DNA of 64,000 bases from Hexactinellida sp. DTS-2022 (GCA_028753945.1 JAPNXP010000004.1:1922001-1986000), one strand, 5' to 3'. Positions 1 through 12,149 are shown, counted from the stretch's first letter. Translations and numbers: made by a program. Notes: a model not told the origin generated them from the sequence alone.

Positions 1-450
1 TACGTCAATTTATGCCACAAATCGGGGTTTAAATTTCTTTGTTTACTCACACTTCAGTTTCAGTAAAACTGTAAATCTAATTCCATTGTTTCAACTTGTA
101 ATACATATATTGATTAAACTTGTTAAATCTTACACTATTGTTGGAACTTGCGATAATCATATTGATTCCACTTGTGAAATTGAATAGGCTTCTATTTTCT
201 AATTGAAAACTAAGATTTTACATTACATAACAACAACAGATTATGTGATTATATTTACTTCTACGTGAATATTCTGCATAATGGATACACTGACATAAAT
301 AATCGCTCTGTCTTTAACTTGTAGAGAGGGTTTCCAATTAGATTATTGGGGTTATCGAGTGCGCTGAATTCAAATATTATAGTGAAATTCAATTTAAATT
401 AATAATTATTAAAAATAATTGAACTTAATATATTTTGCTGTACATAATAT

Positions 451-814
451 TAGGGCCACATAAAATAAATTACTTGTTTATCATCCATATTTTTCAAGAA
501 AATTGGGACGGCGGACGGGATTTTATTTTTATTTTTTATTTCCATTAATATGCAAATAACATCATCCTATGCCAAAAAATAAATATAAATATTTAATTTA
601 ATCAGAAAATAACATGACAATGCCCAAATAATTATAGTAATGCTCTAAAATATAGGACTTATTAAATATTCAGGCATAGTAGGTACTTTACACAAGTTTA
701 TAGCTTATATTTTGTACGATTACGTTCATAAGATAATAATAAAATAGATCCGGACGGATAGTAAAATTGGGGCGGGCGGGGATGATAAACAAGTTATTTA
801 CTTTATACGGCCTA
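451..814. mobile_element. MITE with ~37-bp terminal inverted repeats
   Basis: The left end TAGGGCCACATAAAATAAAT is matched in reverse complement by the right end, with GATGATAAACAAG shared deep into both repeats. A related block near 7130-7152 reads straight through this position without the insert, so it acts as an empty site. A truncated relative lies at 11520-11790. No transposase is encoded. Confidence 0.75.
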
Positions 815-1230
815 ATGGTGTTAAATTATTAATAATTTGAATAATTCTATATACTAATTTGCTAAATGGCATTAATTTCAGAGATGATACAAGATAGAAA
901 CAAACTTCCAATTAATCAATTAATCCTTATGCCACTTAACACCTCTACAAATGGGTCTTGACACCTTGAGGTGATGATGACATCGTTAAAAAAATGTGTT
1001 TTTACAATTTTGTGAATTATATAATGCGAATGAGTTGGTTGTTGTTGGGAGATCACCCAACATTCACATAAAAAATGCTGACTCATCACTTATTATATTC
1101 TACTGAAACTTGAATATCTTTGAAATGAAGTGAGCTAAAACGAAACTTCCGACTCACTAAGGGTCGTTGCCATTTGAAACACCTTTCTGAAATAATTTAG
1201 CACCTTTTTAGTGATGATGACATGGCGGAA

Positions 1231-1353
1231 AAAAATCCAAAATTGCTGCTGTGCCGACAGCATGTTCCATTGGAGGCACTATCAATAAACCACCACCAAA
1301 ATATAGTGCCACCAAAGGAACATGCGTCGGCACAGGCTGCAATTTTGGATTTT
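1231..1353. repeat. Hairpin copy 1 (~123 bp)
   Basis: Arms begin and end with AATCCAAAATTG and its complement, with the central arm motif GGCACTAT. This copy lies in the inverted part of the array, so its loop reads in the opposite sense to copies 3-7. Confidence 0.8.
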
Positions 1354-1654
1354 ATTTACCATTGGATTCACCATAGAATTCTGCGTCGGATGGGAGAAGA
1401 CAAATTTTAATAATGGGTTAGTTCATGCCATAAATAGAGGTTTAAATTCCCTTTGTTTACTAACACTTCAGTCCAATTGAAAGTGTTAAATCAAATTATA
1501 TTGTTTCAACTTGTAATTATTATATTGATTTAACTTGTTAAATCTTACTCTTGATTCAACTTGCGATAATTATATAGATTTAACAAATAAATTCCAGCTG
1601 GCTTCTATTTAATTGCAGTATTACAATACAATGGATTAAATAAAATATTATAAT

Positions 1655-1778
1655 AAAAATCCAAAAATGCAGCCTGTGCAGACGCATGTTCCTTTGGAGG
1701 CACTATATTTTGTGATGGTTTATTGATAGTGCCTCCAAAGTAACATGCTGTTGGCACAGGCTGCAATTTTGGATTTTT
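1655..1778. repeat. Hairpin copy 2, at the array turning point
   Basis: Same arms as copy 1 with a shorter loop. It lies where the surrounding modules switch orientation, so the hairpin itself may be the centre of the larger inverted repeat. Confidence 0.8.
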
Positions 1779-2723
1779 TTCGCCATGTCATCATCACTAT
1801 GAAGGTGTTAAATTATTTGAGAGAGGTGTTTCGGAAGGCACGACCCTTAGTGAGTTGGAAGTTTCGTTTTAGCTCACTTCATTTCAAAGATATTCAAGTT
1901 TCAGTAGAATATAATAAGTGATGAGTCAGCATTTTTTTTGTGCGTGTTGGGTGATCACCCAACACCAACCAACCCATTAGAATTATATAATTCATAAAAT
2001 TGTAAAAACACATTTTTTTAACGATGTCATCATCTCCTCAAGGTGTCAGGACCCATTTGGAGAGGTGTTACGTGGCATAGGATCAATTGATAAATTGGAA
2101 GTTTGTTTTTATCATGTATCATCTCTGAGATTAATGCTATTTAGCAAATTAGTATAAATAATTATTCAAATTATTGTGCAGAACATTCACGCAGAAGTAA
2201 ATATAATCACATAATCTGTTGTTGTTATGGAATGTAAAACCTTAATTTTCAAATAAGGCCTACTCGATTTTACAAGTGGAATCAATATAATTATCGCAAG
2301 TTGAAACAATAGTGTAAGATTTAACAACTTGAATTAATTAATTTATTACAAGTTGAAGCAATAGAATTAGATTTAACACTTTTACTGAAATAGAAGTGTG
2401 AATAAACAAAGAAATTTCAACTCCTTTTTATGGCATGAATTGAACCATTTATCAAAAAATTTCTTCTCCCATCAAACGCAGAATCTTATGATGAATCCAA
2501 TCGTGAAATAAAAATTGGGGGTTTAGTATAACATTTTTTGAGTTATGAAGCAGACAAATTTTGAAAGGTGTTAAAAATGTGTCCAAAATTTGTTGATCAA
2601 AAATCGTAACCCCAGGTGCACATCTGTAACCCATGAGATACCCATCCTAAAAATTTGGGCTCTTAATTAATAAAACTCTGTTCTGTGGAGTGGCTACGGA
2701 AGAATAATAATAATAATAATAGA

Positions 2724-2848
2724 AGTCCAAAATTGCAGCCTGTGCCGACGCATGTTCCTTTGTTGGCACTATATTTTGTTGGTGGTTTATTGATAGTGCC
2801 TCCAAAGGAACATGCAGTCGGCGCAGACTGCAATTTTGGATTTTTTTT
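2724..2848. repeat. Hairpin copy 3
   Basis: Arms pair over more than 50 bp around a loop of about 20 bp (TTGGTGGTTTATTG region). It is preceded by an AAT trinucleotide run. Confidence 0.8.
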
Positions 2849-3562
2849 CGCCAAGTCATCAACGCCCAAGGTGTGAAGAACCATTTTTTAATTGGTCCGA
2901 GTCACAAGGAACGGTAGATAAATTTGAAGTATGTTTCTACAATAAACCATCTTGAGTTTAATGCCATTCATTCATTGTGTATTGATAATAAATTATATTA
3001 TTAGTTATTTATTTTAGCAATGTTATCCACGGTGAGTTGAGTAAGGTCAATAAAATCCTTATATAATTATATTATATTTAATCCATTGTATAGTAGTAAT
3101 ACTACAATTAAATAGAAGCCAGCTCGAATTCACAAGTTAAATCAATATAATTATCGCAAGTTGAAACAATACAGTAAAATTTAACAAGTTAAATCAATAA
3201 ATTTATTACAAGTTGAAACAATAGAATTAGATTTAACAGTTTTACTGAAATTGAAGTGTGAGTAAACAAAGGAAATTTGCAACTCAATTGTGGCACAAAC
3301 TAAGCCCAATTTGAAAATTCGTGCACTGTGAAAAGGTGTAGAATTTAATTCTCTATCCAAATATGCAAAATCTATGAAGCTCACTATTTATTATTTAATG
3401 TTATGAAGTATAATTAGATTAAATAGGTGTTAAGAAAATTTGAACGGAAATCGTAAACCCAGGTGCAAATTAGACGGTCACTCCGCACCTACATGCCAAG
3501 TTTTAGCCCTTAATGTATAAAGGTGAGGGCAGGGTACCGTCTACGGAGAAATAATAATAATA

Positions 3563-3688
3563 AAAATCCAAAATTGCAGCTGTGCCGACGCATGTTCCTT
3601 TGGTGGCACTATATTTTGGTGGTGGTTTATTGATAGTGCCTCCAAAGGAACATGCTGTCGGCACTAGCTGCAATTTTGGATTTTTTTT
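3563..3688. repeat. Hairpin copy 4
   Basis: Same architecture as copy 3. The right arm carries GCACTAGCTG instead of GCACAGGCTG, a variant shared with copy 7. Confidence 0.8.
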
Positions 3689-4845
3689 CGCCTAGTCATC
3701 ATCACTATGAAGGTGTTAAATTATTTCAGAAAGGTGTTTCAGTATGCAACGACCCTTTAGAGTGGTGGAAGTTTCCATTCATCTCACTTCATTAAAGAGA
3801 TATTCAAGTTTCAGTAGAATATAATCTGTAATGACTCAGCATTTTTTAAGTGGGTGTTGGGTCATCACCCAACATTAACTAACCCATTTTAAATATCGAA
3901 TTAACAAAATTGTAAAAACACATTTTTTTAACGATGTCATCATCACCTCAAGGTGTCAAGACCCACTTGTATAGGTGGCACGTGTCATAAGGACCAATTG
4001 ATATATTGAAAGTTTGTTTCTATCTTCTATGATCTCTGAGATTTATGATATTTAATTAATTAGTATAAATAATTATTAATATTATTTATAATATGACACC
4101 AATTTCAATGTCAACATACAATTATTAAGTTCAATTATTTTGTCATAAATAATTAATTAATTAATTTATCTATCAAATTTCAATTCCGCACACTCGATAA
4201 CCTCTAATATACAAATTGGAAGCTTCTATATAAGTTAAATACAAACTGAATTATTTATAATTAATTACGTCAGTATATTAACAGTGCAATTATATTCTCG
4301 CAGAAGTAAATATAATCACATAATATGTCGTTGTTATGAAATATATAATCTTAATTTTCAATTGCAAAATAGAAGCCAGCTTGAATTCACAAGTTAAATC
4401 AATATAATTATAGCAAGTTGAATCACTAGAGTAGGATTTAACAAGTTAAATCAATATAATTATTACAAGTTGAAACAATGGAATTAGATTTAACACTTTT
4501 ACTGAAATTGAAGTGTGAGTAAACAAAGAAATTTCAACCCCCATTTATGGCAGAAATTAAATAATTTATTGAAAATTTTCTTCACCCATCAGACGCAGAA
4601 TTTTAAGGTGAATCCAAATATAAATTAAAGTTTGGGGGTTTAGTAGAACATATTTTGAGTTAAGGACCAAACAAATTTTGAAAGGTGTTAAAGATGTATC
4701 AAAAATTTGTCAATAAAAAATTGTAACCCCAGGTGCAAATCAGACGTCGACTCCGAACCAACATTCCAAGTTTTAGCCCTCTATGTATATAGGTGTGGCC
4801 AGGGCACCTGCTACGGAGAAATAAAAATAATAAAAATAAAAATAA

Positions 4846-4896
4846 AGGCAGTAAGATTAGAACTGGGCCACTATACTATAGTATAGTCGGCACAGT
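4846..4896. repeat. Single copy of the GGCAGT...CGGCACAGTA unit
   Basis: One unit of the second hairpin family, with the central palindrome ACTATACTATAGTATAGT, directly abuts hairpin copy 5. It is the same unit that is tandemly amplified at 8055-8455. Confidence 0.8.
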
Positions 4897-5026
4897 AAAA
4901 AAAATCCAAAATTGCAGCTGTGCCGACGCATGTTCCTTCGGTGGCACTATATTTTGTTGGTGGTTTATTGATAGTGCCTCCAAAGGAACATGCTGTCGGG
5001 CGCAGGCTGCAATTTTGGATTTTTTT
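4897..5026. repeat. Hairpin copy 5
   Basis: Same arms as the other copies. It is joined directly to the second-family unit on its left, so the two hairpin types are physically coupled. Confidence 0.8.
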
Positions 5027-5753
5027 CGCCAAGTCATCAACGCCCAAGGTGTGAAGAACCATTTGTTAAGTGGTCGGAGTCACAAGGAACGATTGAAGAA
5101 TTTGAAGTTTGTTTCTATCATAAACCATCTAGAGTTTAATGCCATTCATTCATTATGTATTGATAATAAATTATATTATTAGTTATATATTTTAGCAATG
5201 TTATCCAGGTGATTTGAGTTTAGTCAACAATTTCCTTATATTATTATATTATATTTAATCCATTGTATAGTAATACTAGAATTAAATAGAAGCCAGCTGG
5301 AATTTATAAGTTGAATCAATTTAATTATCGCAAGTTGAAACAATAGTGAAAGATTTAACAAGTTAAATCAATATAATTATTACAAGTTGAAACAATGGAA
5401 TTAGATTTCACAGTTTTATTGAAATTGAAGTGTTGAGTAAACAAAGGAATTTCAACCCCCATTTATGGCAGAAATTAAACCAATTTTAACAAATTTTCTT
5501 CTCCCATCAGACGCAGAATTTTATGGTGAATCCAAATATGAAATAAAATTTGGGGGTTTATTAAAACATATTTTGAGCTATGGGCCAGACAAATTTTGAA
5601 AGGTGTCAAAGATGTGTCAAAAATTGGGTAATCACAAATCGTAACCCCAGGTGCAAATTAGACGGTCCCTCCGCAACTACATGCCAAGTTTCTGCCCTAA
5701 ATGTATACAGGTGTGGCCAGGGCACCTGCTACGGAGAAATATAAAAAAAAAAA

Positions 5754-5880
5754 AAAATCCAAAATTGCACCCTGTGCCGACGCATGTTCCTTTGGTGGCA
5801 CTATATTTTATTGGTTGGTTATTGATAGTGCCTCCAAAGGAGCATGCTGTCAGCACAGGGTGCAATTTTGGATTTTTTTT
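5754..5880. repeat. Hairpin copy 6
   Basis: Same arms, preceded by a run of A. Compensating differences in both arms (CACCCTGTG against CACAGGGTG) keep the stem paired. Confidence 0.8.
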
Positions 5881-6602
5881 CGCCCAGTCATCAACACCCA
5901 AGGTGTGAAGAACCATTTGTTAATTGGTCGGAGTTACAAGGAACGGTAGATAAATTTGAAGTTAGTTTCTATCATAAACCATCAAGAGTTTAATGCCATT
6001 CATTCATTATGTATTGATAATAAAATATATTATCAGGAATTTATTTTAGCAATGTTATCCACGGTTGGTTGAGTTGAGTCAACAAATTCCTTATATTATT
6101 ATAATTTATTTAATCCATTGTATAGTAATACTAGAATTAAATAGAAGCCAGCTGGAATTTATTAGTTGAATCAATTTAATTATCGCAAGTTGAAACAATA
6201 GTGAAAGATTTAACAAGTTAAATCAATATAATTATTACAAGTTGAAAAATGGAATTAGATTTCACAGTTTTACTGAAATTGAAGTGTGAGTAAACAAAGA
6301 AATTTCAAACCACATTTGTGGCAGAAATAAAAATCTTTATTAAAAGTTCTCTTCTCCCATCAGACGCAGAATTTTATGGTGAATCCAAATGTGAAATAAA
6401 ATTTGGGGGTTTAGTAAAACATATTTTGAGTTATGGACCAGACAAATTTTGAAAGGTGTTAAAGATGTGTCAAAAATTTGTTAATCAAAAATCGTAACCC
6501 CAGGTGCAAATTAGACGGTCCCATCGCATCTACATGCCAAGTTTCAGCCCATCAACTATAAAGCTCAGGCCAGGGCACCGTCTACGGAGAAAAAAAAAAA
6601 AA

Positions 6603-6728
6603 AAAATCCAAAATTGCAGCTGTGCCGACGCATGTTCCTTTGGTGGCACTATATTTTGGTGGTGGTTTATTGATAGTGCCTCCAAAGGAACATGCTGTCA
6701 GCACTAGCTGCAATTTTGGATTTTTTTT
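6603..6728. repeat. Hairpin copy 7
   Basis: Nearly identical to copy 4, including the GCACTAGCTG variant and the same 3' tail. Copies 4 and 7 therefore share a recent duplication. Confidence 0.8.
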
Positions 6729-8054
6729 CGCCTAGTCATCATCACTATGAAGGTGTTAAATTATTTCAGAAAGGTGTTTCAGTAGGCAACGACCCTTAGA
6801 GTGGTGGAAGTTTCCATTTAGCTCAATTCATTTGAGAGATATTCAAGTTTCAGTAGAATATAATCTGTGATGACTCAGCATTTTTTAAGTGCGTGTTGGG
6901 TATTCACCCAACTCCAACCAACCCATGCGAATTATTTAATTCACAAAATTGTAAAAATACATTTTTTTAACGATGTCATCATCACCTCAAGGTGTCAAGA
7001 CCCACTTGTATAGGTGGTACCTGGCATAAGGACCAATTGATAAATTGAAAGTTTGTTTCTATCTTGTATCATCTCTGAGATTAATGAAATTTACCTAATT
7101 AGTATAAATATTTAATTAATAAATTAATAATTTAACACCATTATTATGTACAGCAAAATAAATACAGTTCAATTATTTGCACTTATTATTAATTTAAATC
7201 GAATTTCACTATCATATTTGAATTCAGCGCACTCGATAACCCCAATAATCCAATTGGAAAATTCTATAAGTTAAATACAAAAGGAATTAATTATAATAAA
7301 TTACGTCAGTACATTAATTGTGCAAAAAGAATATTCTCGCCGAAATAAATATAATCACTTAATCTGTCGTTGTTGTGGAATGTAAAATCTTAACGGTTCT
7401 ATCATAAACCATCTTTAGTTTAATGCCATTCATTCATTACTTAATGATAATAAATTAAATTATTAGTTATTTATTTTAGCAATGTTATCCACGGTTAGTT
7501 GAGTAAAGTCAACAAATTCCTTATATAAATTAATTTAATTTAATCCATTGTATAGTAATGCTACAATTAAATAGAAGCCAGCTGGAATTTATAAGTTGAA
7601 TCAATATAATTATCGCAAGTTGAATCAATAGAGTAGGATTTAACAAGTTAAATCAATATAATTATTACAAGTTGAAACAATGGAATTAGATTTCACAGTT
7701 TTACTGAAATTGAAGTGTGAGTAAACAAAGAAATTTCAACGCCCATTTATGGCAGAAATTGACCCCTTTATGCGAAACTTTCTTGTCCCATCAGACGCAG
7801 AATTCTATGGCGAGTCCAAATGTGAAATAAAATTTGGGGGTTTAGTAAAACAACTTTTGAGTTATGGACCAGACAAAATTTGAAAGGTGTTAAAGATGTG
7901 TCAAAAATTTGTTAATAAAAAATCGTAACCCCAGGTGCAAATTAGACGTCGACTCCGAACCTACATGCCAAGTTTCAGCCCATCAACCATAAAGCTCTGG
8001 CCAGGGCACCGTCTACGGAGAAAAAATAATAATATAAATAATAATAATAATAAT

Positions 8055-8455
8055 AAAGGCAGTGATTCCAATACTGGGCCACTATACTATAGTATAGTCG
8101 GCACAGTAAAAATAATAATAAAGGCAGTGATTCCAATACTGGGCCACTATACTATAGTATAGTCGGCACAGTAATAATAAAAATAAAAATAAAGGCAGTA
8201 AGATTTGAACTGGGCCACTATACTATAGTATAGTCGGCACAGTAATAATAAAAATAATAAAGGCAGTGATTCCAATACTGGGCCACTATACAATAGTATA
8301 GTCGGCACAGTAAAAACTAACCAAGGCAGTAAGATTAGAACTGGGCCACTATACTGTAGTATAGTCGGCAAAGTAATAATAATAATAATAATAATAAAGG
8401 CAGTGATTCCAATACTGGTCCGCTATACTATATACTGGTCCACTATACTATATTT
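8055..8455 (+). repeat. Six-unit tandem array of short palindromic units
   Basis: Units of about 60-73 bp start near 8055, 8121, 8191, 8259, 8323 and 8396. Each reads AAGGCAGT, a variable AT segment, CTGGGCCACTATA, then TATAGTCGGCACAGTA, with a self-complementary centre. Two subtypes alternate (GGCAGTGATTCC and GGCAGTAAGATT), so the array probably grew by doublets. The last unit is truncated. It replaces the usual hairpin in this array unit. Confidence 0.85.
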
Positions 8456-8838
8456 TTTTCGCCAAGTCATCATCACTATGAAGGTGTTAAATTATTTGAG
8501 AAAGGTGTTTCAGAAGGCAACGACCCTTTTAGTGGTGTAAGTTTCCATTTAGCTCACTTCATTTGAGAGATATTCAAGTTTCAGTAGAATATAATCTGTG
8601 ATGACTCAGCTATTTTAAGTGCGACTGGGTATTCACCCAACTCCAACCAACCCATGCGAATTATATAATTAACAAAATTGTGAAAACACATTTTTTTGAT
8701 GATGTCATCATCACCTCAAGGTGTCAAGACCCATTTGTATAGGTGTTACTTGGCATAAGGATCAATTGATAAATTGGAAGTTTGTTTCTATCTTATATCA
8801 TTTCTGAGATAAATGAAATTTTGCTAATTTGTATATAT

Positions 8839-9165
8839 AGTACACCCTCGCTAATCCGTACCCCGCTAATCCGAACCCTCGCTAATCCGAACAGGAGAAA
8901 CTAAAATATTCTTCTAATAAATGTGAAAAAAATCGTGAATTGGAATGGAAGCATAAAAAATAAGTCTCAGGCAAGTTTTTTAAGGAGTACTCTAAATGTT
9001 TAGTGCGGATTAACAAGTTTTGTACAAGTTTGGTTCGGATTATCGAGATTCTCATTTATAGATACCGATAGAAAATGCATTACTTCACTAATCCGAACGA
9101 ATTCACAAATCGGAACAAAAAAAAGGAATCGGAACACCTCTGTTCGGATTAGCGAGGGTGTACTG
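8839..9165. mobile_element. pogo/Tc1-like MITE, CTCGCTAATCCG family
   Basis: The ends are mirror images: left GTACACCCTCGCTAATCCG, right complement of the same ending in CTG before TA. A TA target and CAGTA-type ends are typical of pogo/Tigger-derived MITEs. TAATCCGAAC repeats inside both ends. There is no coding sequence. Confidence 0.8.
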
Positions 9166-9308
9166 TATAATTATAATTATAATTAATATTTTAACACCAA
9201 TTTCAATGTCAACTTAACATAAATTTAATAAGTTCAATTATTTGTTATTTATAGAAATCTATACTATTAAAACACAAGCCTGGGTGTATATGTGTGTGTG
9301 TATATATA

Positions 9309-9495
9309 CAGTGGAGCCTCCCATAACGGACACTCCAAATAGCGGACAACCTCTAAATAACGGACAACCCTCGTGGCACGGATTTATTTATTTAGCATAT
9401 GTCTAATAGAAAAGCAACCTCTAAATAGCGGACAACCTCTAAATAACGGACAACGGTTCCGGTCCCAAGGTGTCCGTTGTTCAGAGGCTCTACTG
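9309..9495 (+). mobile_element. 187-bp pogo-like MITE, ATAACGGACA family
   Basis: Ends CAGTGGAGCCTC and GAGGCTCTACTG flanked by TA on each side. The interior repeats CCTCTAAATARCGGACAAC. A copy of the same length, in opposite orientation, lies at 38508-38694. Confidence 0.9.
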
Positions 9496-9631
9496 TATAT
9501 ATATATATATATACGAGCCCTTCGGTCTCGGTCGCTTTGCGACAGATCGGTGCTACGCACCTCAAGTTAACGGCCGCTGTGCGGCCTTACTCCTCACACT
9601 TTCTACCATGGAAATGGTAGAAAGGGACGTT

Positions 9632-9905
9632 ATGATTTTGATTTTTTATTAATTTGTTTACCTATTTGTGTAAACAACAACAACAACAAATATTCATATT
9701 ACAAACTTTTAAGCGCGAAATTTGTGTTCAGCATACTTGTTTACCTATAATACCCGTGAAAGCTAACTTCTAGGTTGATTTTGAATTTTCATTAATTTGT
9801 TTACCTATTTTGTGTAAACAACAACAACAAATATTCATATGAGAAATTTATTAACGCGAAATTCGTGTTCAGCATACTTGTTTACCTATTATAACATTTG
9901 AAAGT
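9632..9905 (+). repeat. Two ~135-bp tandem copies inside the Helitron
   Basis: Both copies run from an ATTTTTATTAATTTG-like start through TTGTTTACCTATT, a CAA run, ATATTCATAT, GCGCGAAATT or ACGCGAAATT, and CAGCATACTTGTTTACC. The first has a longer CAA run. Confidence 0.8.
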
Positions 9906-10564
9906 TAGTTTATATCCCAATATTAATTGCGGTTTCTATTCCCCCCATCACTTTAATACAATCCGGACAATCCGGACAAACAAACAAACAAACACACACA
10001 CAAACAACAATCGAGATTTAATAATATAGATATTTGTTTGTATGTTACGAGTTGATTGAAGAAAGTGGACAGTTTCCAAATGTGATTTTTGGCATATAGG
10101 GGTAACTTTTGGCACCCGCCAACAAGTTGAGGTTTTCACTCAAAATTTCTCACACCTCGACAAGTTATGACGTCATTGTCACATTTCGAGAACCCTGAAA
10201 ATTAACTTAATCGCACCGAATTCGCGCCTCTAAGAGATAAAAATCTGAAAATTTAATAGAACATGGACATTGATGATGCGGACACGTTGGTCACACCAGA
10301 TCACCAATATGCTTACTCATTATCGCATGATGACGTAATCACAATAATTTCACATTGTTAATTTGACTATTTTAGGCCTATTTACGCTATATAATTAATA
10401 TTATTAGTATGTAAAACCACACACCAACTGCGAAGCGGTTGGTGTGTGGTTGTGTACTGCTGCGAAGCGACCTAGCAAGCGAAGCGCTAGTTTAAACTAA
10501 ATTGGCTACCAAGTTTCTATTCCGCACACTCGATGAGCCCTTATAAACAAATTGGAAGCATTTA

Positions 10565-10725
10565 TCTATCTATTAAAACACAATGGGTATATATGTGTAT
10601 ATATTTGTTTGTATGTTACGAGTTGATTGAAGAAAGTGGACGGTTTCCAAATGTGATTTTTGGGATATAGGGGTAACTTTTGGCACCCGCCAACAAGTTG
10701 AGGTTTCCACTCAAAATTTCTCACA
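10565..10725 (+). mobile_element. Truncated Helitron 5' end
   Basis: Starts TCTATCTATTAAAACAC and follows the 9258 Helitron family through the GTTACGAGTTGATTGAAG and GGTGCCAAAAGTT-type (reverse) segments, then stops after TTTCTCACAC. The 3' terminus is missing, consistent with truncation. Confidence 0.7.
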
Positions 10726-10861
10726 CTGATATAGCTCTTAGATATCGGAAAAAGGATCTCCACGGAAAAACGCATTGGCTAACATATCTGTACCTACTTG
10801 TAAGTATAGATCAACAGATATAATGTTTTTTTAATATTCCTCGACTGCATAAAAATTATAT

Positions 10862-11352
10862 GGTGGTCATCAGGAAACCACATGACCAATTGGTTAAACT
10901 AAGTAGTGACAACTTAGCTTTGATATCCTGGAAAGATCTGACAGCAAACTTCTCCTTCTCTTGGTTTTCATATTGTAAGCTGAGATTGATCGCTTGGTTC
11001 ACTGGATCTATTTCTTGTGATTCAGATGAGAGGCGACTACGCTTGGTGGAGGACTGCTAGAGTAGTATGCAGAACATCCAGGTAGGAAACATGGGATTCC
11101 CCCATCCTTTAACTCGAGGGATTTCTCTGAATGTACCATGTCCATTCGGTACCTTGTGTATATGTTCAACATCTGCTCTAAAATGTTCGATACAAACGAA
11201 TACGTCGTTCAGTTCGTCAATATGTTCTCGATGTGAGCTCGAATCCAGGCTTGCTTTAGTTCAGGTGGGTATTTTGGCATCCGAAAGCATGGGATGCGTT
11301 CATCTGGTCTGTAATTACTCTTGCAACCTGGGGCTGAACAAGAATTTAGCAT
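10862..11352 (-). pseudogene. THAP-domain relic (P-element/THAP9-like N-terminus)
   Basis: Reading down from ATG at 11352, the first residues give a THAP start with C5 and C10 (CSAPGCKSNY). A stretch ending in PPELKQAWIRAH follows, with the conserved Trp. A frameshift near 11220 is needed to continue with DVFVCIEHF, which supplies the last Cys and His of the C2CH zinc site. After another shift comes NQAINLSLQYENQEKEKF, which matches the region after the THAP domain at 24523. It is the same family as that element, broken by at least two shifts and lacking the catalytic part. The plus-strand frames here are antisense shadows. Confidence 0.75.
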
Positions 11353-11519
11353 TTGGATAGTTAGCTAGTTTTATTGGAAGACAAAGGTCAATAGAGAACA
11401 TTAAAAACCATAATTTGTTGCATTTATCGGACAAAGTTCATCTGAAACATGAAGTACAAATATATTATTATAGATTGTGGTTGATTTATAACTTAGAGTT
11501 GACTTTCAAAATTATGGTT

Positions 11520-11790
11520 TAATAAGCAAATAACATTTTCCTATGCCAAACAATAAATCTAAATATTAAATTAAATTAGAAAATCACTTGATAAGGTTAA
11601 ATAATTAAAGTAATGATCTAAAATACATGACTTACAAAAAATTGATACACTAGGAGTACTTTATACAGGCTTAAAGCAATATTTTGTACGATTATGATCA
11701 TAAGATAATAATAAAATATATCCGGACGGGGGCTAAAAATTGGGACGGGCGGGGATGATAAACAAGTTAATTATTTTATATGGCCTTATC
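11520..11790. mobile_element. Truncated copy of the 451-814 MITE
   Basis: Follows 549-816 base for base in long stretches, including ATTTTGTACGATTA, TCATAAGATAATAATAAAAT and GGCGGGGATGATAAACAAG. The left terminus is absent. 11790-12150 after it shows nothing recognisable. Confidence 0.75.
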
Positions 11791-12149
11791 GAAATTTATA
11801 TTATTTATTAGGATTTCAAAAATTTAGGTCAATTTTTCGGTAGAATTTCCCTATTTTTGAGAAATGTGGCCATACAACTTTGCGAATTTAGAAAAAAGTA
11901 TGGAAATGCTCAACGTTTTTTATATATATATATAAACTCCATCTCCCAGAAATTTCAAGTAGATATCATAAATAGTTAAGGAGTTCTCTAGCTTTTTCCA
12001 CAGCCCGTATTAGAAAATATTTATGTGGAGAAGAGGGTGTAGATTCACTGTAGAAGGACACAATAGTGGGACAAACATTCAATACTTCTGACAGAAAATG
12101 GTTTAAAGATAATTGAAGCAGTTAATATTCCTCGAAAACGATTACTGAT

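Larger units (their letters stand above)
1..8830. repeat. Array of divergent repeat units, each carrying a hairpin
   Basis: The same ordered modules recur: an AT-rich block rich in CAAGTTGAAACAAT-like words, a block ending in TACGGAGAAA, a ~125-bp hairpin, then one of two tails. One tail carries GATGTCATCATCACC, the other CGCCCAAGGTGTGAAGAACC. Forward copies of the CAAGTTGAAACAAT block lie near 2300, 3160, 4440, 5360, 6210 and 7640; reversed copies lie at 1-200 and ~1430-1620, so the array turns around near 1655. Unit length varies from about 0.6 to 1.4 kb. No coding potential is credible: the short open frames follow the hairpin arms. A non-autonomous transposon cluster or complex satellite fits; the class is not known. 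Confidence 0.85.
9258..10490 (+). mobile_element. Non-autonomous Helitron with a MITE insertion
   Basis: Starts TCTATACTATTAAAACAC and ends CTAG, with flanking A on the left and T on the right, as expected for Helitron insertion between A and T. A strong hairpin (ACCACACACCAAC with its complement) lies near the 3' end. Three related copies with the same 3' end lie on the minus strand at 28526, 56947 and 58665. The interior holds the 187-bp MITE at 9309, a run of small GC hairpins at 9515-9620 and a duplicated ~135-bp block. No Rep/helicase is encoded. Confidence 0.8.

Noticed and set aside
1222..8371. Short open frames in the 1-8.4 kb array
   Set aside because: They follow the hairpin arms and tandem units, appear on both strands at once and vary freely between copies.
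11067..11360. 97-aa plus-strand frame
   Set aside because: It is the antisense of the THAP relic, whose zinc-site residues read on the minus strand.
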